Origin: Flavobacterium sp. JAD_PAG50586_2
Lineage (GTDB): Bacteria > Bacteroidota > Bacteroidia > Flavobacteriales > Flavobacteriaceae
Assembly: GCA_023213215.1 (NCBI GenBank)
Contig: CP096136.1
Coordinates: forward strand, 186,001 to 250,000
Direction of reading: 5' to 3'
DNA length: 64,000 nt
This document shows positions 62,468 to 64,000 of the stretch, piece by piece. A model generated the notes under the pieces. The model saw only the letters and a program-made list of their open reading frames with translations, did no database searches and was not told the DNA's origin. Position 1 is the stretch's first letter. Every line of letters begins with the position of its first letter. The translations under genes and the position numbers were made by a program.

Positions 62468-63301
62468 ATGAAGAAAATTACTTTTAAGGCCTATAAAGAA
62501 GCTATTCTAAAACAGTATTTAGTTGCTCAAAAAAGCGATGCATCCGGAATTTTATCTACTCCTACTCCAGCCCAATTAAGAGATTTTTGCATATTGAAAT
62601 GTAATAATGGATTGAGCCTTGCGGATAAAGAAGTGATGATGGCCTTTTTTGGTACTAAGAATGACGAAACCTTAAAACGATCAATTGAACATTGCAATAT
62701 TGACAAATTTCGCCCTGTAATATCTTTTCTAAAAGGCGAAAAAGAAACGGAAAATCAAACAAGGGTCGGATTGGCAGCTATAATAGTAGATTTCAAGCCA
62801 CGACCCTATACTGTTTTCTTAAATGATGGAAAGATTGATGATGACATAGCATCAGGCAGGTCAAATAACACAAAAGCAGTTGACGAATCTGGTGAAGACG
62901 CTATCAAAAAAAGGACATCTTATAAAAGATGGGCATATATAGCATTGGCTATTTTAGGATTGTTTAGTTTCACGTATATCGTAAAATGCTTTGTTTGGCC
63001 TGAAAAGCAGTGCATGCAATGGCAAAAAGATCATTATGAAATGGTAGATTGTCAATGCGAAATAAATACACTGTTCGCTAGTGCTCCAGTCATTCCATTA
63101 GATGAAGATATAATAGAACTAAATAATTTAAAGGTTTGTGACACTACCATATTTTTTAGAGCAGGAAAGGCCATTATCTGGTACTGCAAAGTAGATGGAA
63201 AACCTGAGTTTTTTGATGAACCTGGATTTCACCCGATTACAGGGAATGGATTAAGACCAGTAACCCAATACATTATCGATAAATATGTAAAGGGGAAATA
63301 A
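62468..63301 (+). CDS. Hypothetical membrane-anchored protein
   Basis: A 277-residue protein (ATG 62468, MKKITFKAYKEAILKQYLVA; the longer TTG start three codons upstream is less likely). A cytosolic N-terminal half is followed by one membrane helix (WAYIALAILGLFSFTYIVKC, about 158-178). The 100-residue extracytoplasmic domain has Cys and acidic residues (DCQCEINTLFASAPVIPLDE, WYCKVDGKPEFF). No family is recognised. The topology resembles one-helix anti-sigma or transducing proteins. The iterated operator in front suggests strong regulation. Confidence 0.62.
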   Translation: MKKITFKAYKEAILKQYLVAQKSDASGILSTPTPAQLRDFCILKCNNGLSLADKEVMMAFFGTKNDETLKRSIEHCNIDKFRPVISFLKGEKETENQTRVGLAAIIVDFKPRPYTVFLNDGKIDDDIASGRSNNTKAVDESGEDAIKKRTSYKRWAYIALAILGLFSFTYIVKCFVWPEKQCMQWQKDHYEMVDCQCEINTLFASAPVIPLDEDIIELNNLKVCDTTIFFRAGKAIIWYCKVDGKPEFFDEPGFHPITGNGLRPVTQYIIDKYVKGK

Positions 63302-63311
63302 TTTAAAAAAA

Positions 63312-63336
63312 AGAGAGCTTTTCGCTCTCTCTCTTC
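63312..63336 (+). terminator. Terminator after the hypothetical membrane gene
   Basis: AGAGAGC and GCTCTCT form a 7-bp stem with a TTTTC loop, then a CTCTTCGTTTT tail. It lies between convergent genes. Confidence 0.7.
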
Positions 63337-63345
63337 GTTTTACCC

Positions 63346-63492
63346 TTATTTCTTTTCACCCGGTTTGTGAATATGAGGTTTTAAACCAGGATGTTTTGGC
63401 TGCGTTTCAGGTGTAACCCTATGTCTTCTGTCGGGTGTGCCATCTTCTTTTTTTGGTTTTGGACCAGGATTAATTGCTTTAGTTTTTTCCAT
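63346..63492 (-). CDS. 48-residue Pro/Lys/His-rich small protein
   Basis: A short ORF (MEKTKAINPGPKPKKEDGTP, then DRRHRVTPETQPKHPGLKPH and IHKPGEKK) with a consistent low-complexity composition, no signal or membrane segment, and an in-frame stop at 63346. It is preceded by an operator/promoter pair of the window-wide type, which supports it as a real gene. It may be a small unstructured nucleic-acid-binding protein. This is a guess from charge. Confidence 0.6.
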   Translation of the reverse strand: MEKTKAINPGPKPKKEDGTPDRRHRVTPETQPKHPGLKPHIHKPGEKK

Positions 63493-63517
63493 AATGTTTT
63501 TAATTAACTATTGGTTG

Positions 63518-63562
63518 TAAAAATATGATTTCGTAAACTCACATCATTATGGTTTTCCGTAA
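63518..63562 (-). promoter_or_regulatory. NarL-type operator and promoter of the 48-residue gene
   Basis: 63547-63562 reads TTATGGTTTTCCGTAA, the palindrome in the other orientation with one arm changed by one base. On the minus strand TATTTTTA (63518-63525) follows after 21 nt. On the plus strand TAATTTTT (63584-63591) also lies 21 nt away, but no ORF follows it. From 63600 to 64000 I see nothing I can support as a gene. Confidence 0.62.
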
Positions 63563-64000
63563 CCTAGTTAGTGAATCAAGCTTTAATTTTTCGGAAGTGG
63601 GAAAATAATAAAGTGGAAGTGGTAAAATGCTAAGTTACCCCATAACTACACCCATCAAAATCACCCCTTGCAAACCTTAATAAATACTAATATAATTCCA
63701 AAGGTTCGGGAGTGCTTGCTTTTTTCTAATATTTTAGAATATACATAAATCCGCTTGCTACACACCCATTCTGCTGAACAATTGGGAAAAAATAGATTAA
63801 TTCCGTTTGAAAAAAATCTACTAACTCTCCTCCTCTCATACAATTGTAATATTACTAGCGAATTTTAAATAATTTATACAGCTACGCCGCAATGTATACG
63901 ACTCAGTAAACATCTTATTATGAATCTTTTTTACCTTTTACGATTACCAGCTTATCATTTTGATTGTTACTTTTTAACGTCGAAATATGCTTTTTATCGA

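Noticed and set aside
63661..63843. 60-residue minus-strand ORF near the right end
   Set aside because: Low complexity, no ribosome-binding site or homologous pattern; I cannot support it.

Overview
ORGANISM. The window is AT-rich and has Bacteroidota hallmarks, so a Flavobacteriaceae (Flavobacterium-like) chromosome is the best fit. The hallmarks are -7 promoter boxes of the TAnnTTTG type, exported proteins and lipoproteins with typical Bacteroidota signals, a TonB receptor of the CarboxypepD_reg/outer-membrane beta-barrel type, PcfK/PcfJ-type integrative-element genes, an IntDOT-like tyrosine recombinase and a type II-C CRISPR-Cas locus. No rRNA gene or intact tRNA gene was found.

LAYOUT. 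(1) 1-13.1 kb is a plus-strand heavy-metal resistance block: the end of a Cu(I) P1B-ATPase, an exported acetolactate-decarboxylase-like protein, a multicopper oxidase fused to a metal-binding domain and a CopB-like barrel, a CusA-CusC-CusB efflux set, a small HMA metallochaperone, a methyltransferase and a Zn/Cd P1B-ATPase. (2) 13.2-27.8 kb is bounded by two copies of a dispersed repeat. It holds an OmpR-type two-component system, a TonB receptor, a PepSY-like protein, an LTA-synthase-like enzyme, a diacylglycerol kinase, two membrane proteins (one PAP2) and an EptA-type phosphoethanolamine transferase. The logic is envelope phospholipid-headgroup transfer with diacylglycerol recycling. Three light-/stress-type histidine kinase or receiver genes follow. 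(3) 27.8-38 kb has integrative-element character: strong inverted repeats, DUF6943-like, PcfK and PcfJ genes, a minus-strand cassette with a DIGG[RG][GK]-repeat exported protein, a tRNA-Ser 3' fragment (candidate att site), an IntDOT-like integrase and an excisionase-like HTH protein. (4) 38.2-51.2 kb is mostly one long minus-strand operon of unrecognised system type: an extracytoplasmic vWA/cytosolic Hsp70-like fusion, a signal-anchored coiled-coil protein, two vWA membrane proteins, a small membrane protein, a tubulin-like GTPase and a membrane-anchored trypsin-like protease. (5) 51.5-57.7 kb is a type II-C CRISPR-Cas locus: cas1-cas2, 9 repeats/8 spacers, cas9 on the opposite strand with one frame break, and a tracrRNA divergent from cas9. 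(6) 57.7-64 kb holds an HsdR_N-like nuclease operon with a DUF1508 gene, a TPR histidine kinase/NarL-type response regulator pair, and small proteins.

HOW IT WORKS TOGETHER. The strongest new signal is a 16-bp palindrome, TTACGG-AAAA-CCGTAA or a one-base-per-arm variant. It occurs five times between 38.6 and 63.6 kb, always intergenic and always 20-22 bp upstream of a TAnnTTT(G/A) -7 box. It sits in front of cas1-cas2, between cas9 and the tracrRNA (correctly spaced for both), and in front of the DUF1508/HsdR_N operon, a lipoprotein operon and a 48-residue ORF. At cas1 it also faces a perfect -7 box pointing toward the Hsp70/tubulin operon. The architecture is that of a NarL-family box (compare ComA, TTGCGG-N4-CCGCAA), and a NarL-type regulator is encoded at 59.6-60.2 kb. 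This suggests one regulon that couples CRISPR-Cas with other defence or stress genes.

CAUTION. Eight single-base gaps, all in A/T homopolymers, break otherwise coherent genes (HMA protein, TonB receptor, EptA twice, coiled-coil protein twice, TPR kinase twice). Restoring one base in each gives an intact gene with an exact codon count. This looks like systematic homopolymer under-calling rather than gene decay. The cas9 break is different, because it is one extra base outside any long homopolymer, so it may be real.
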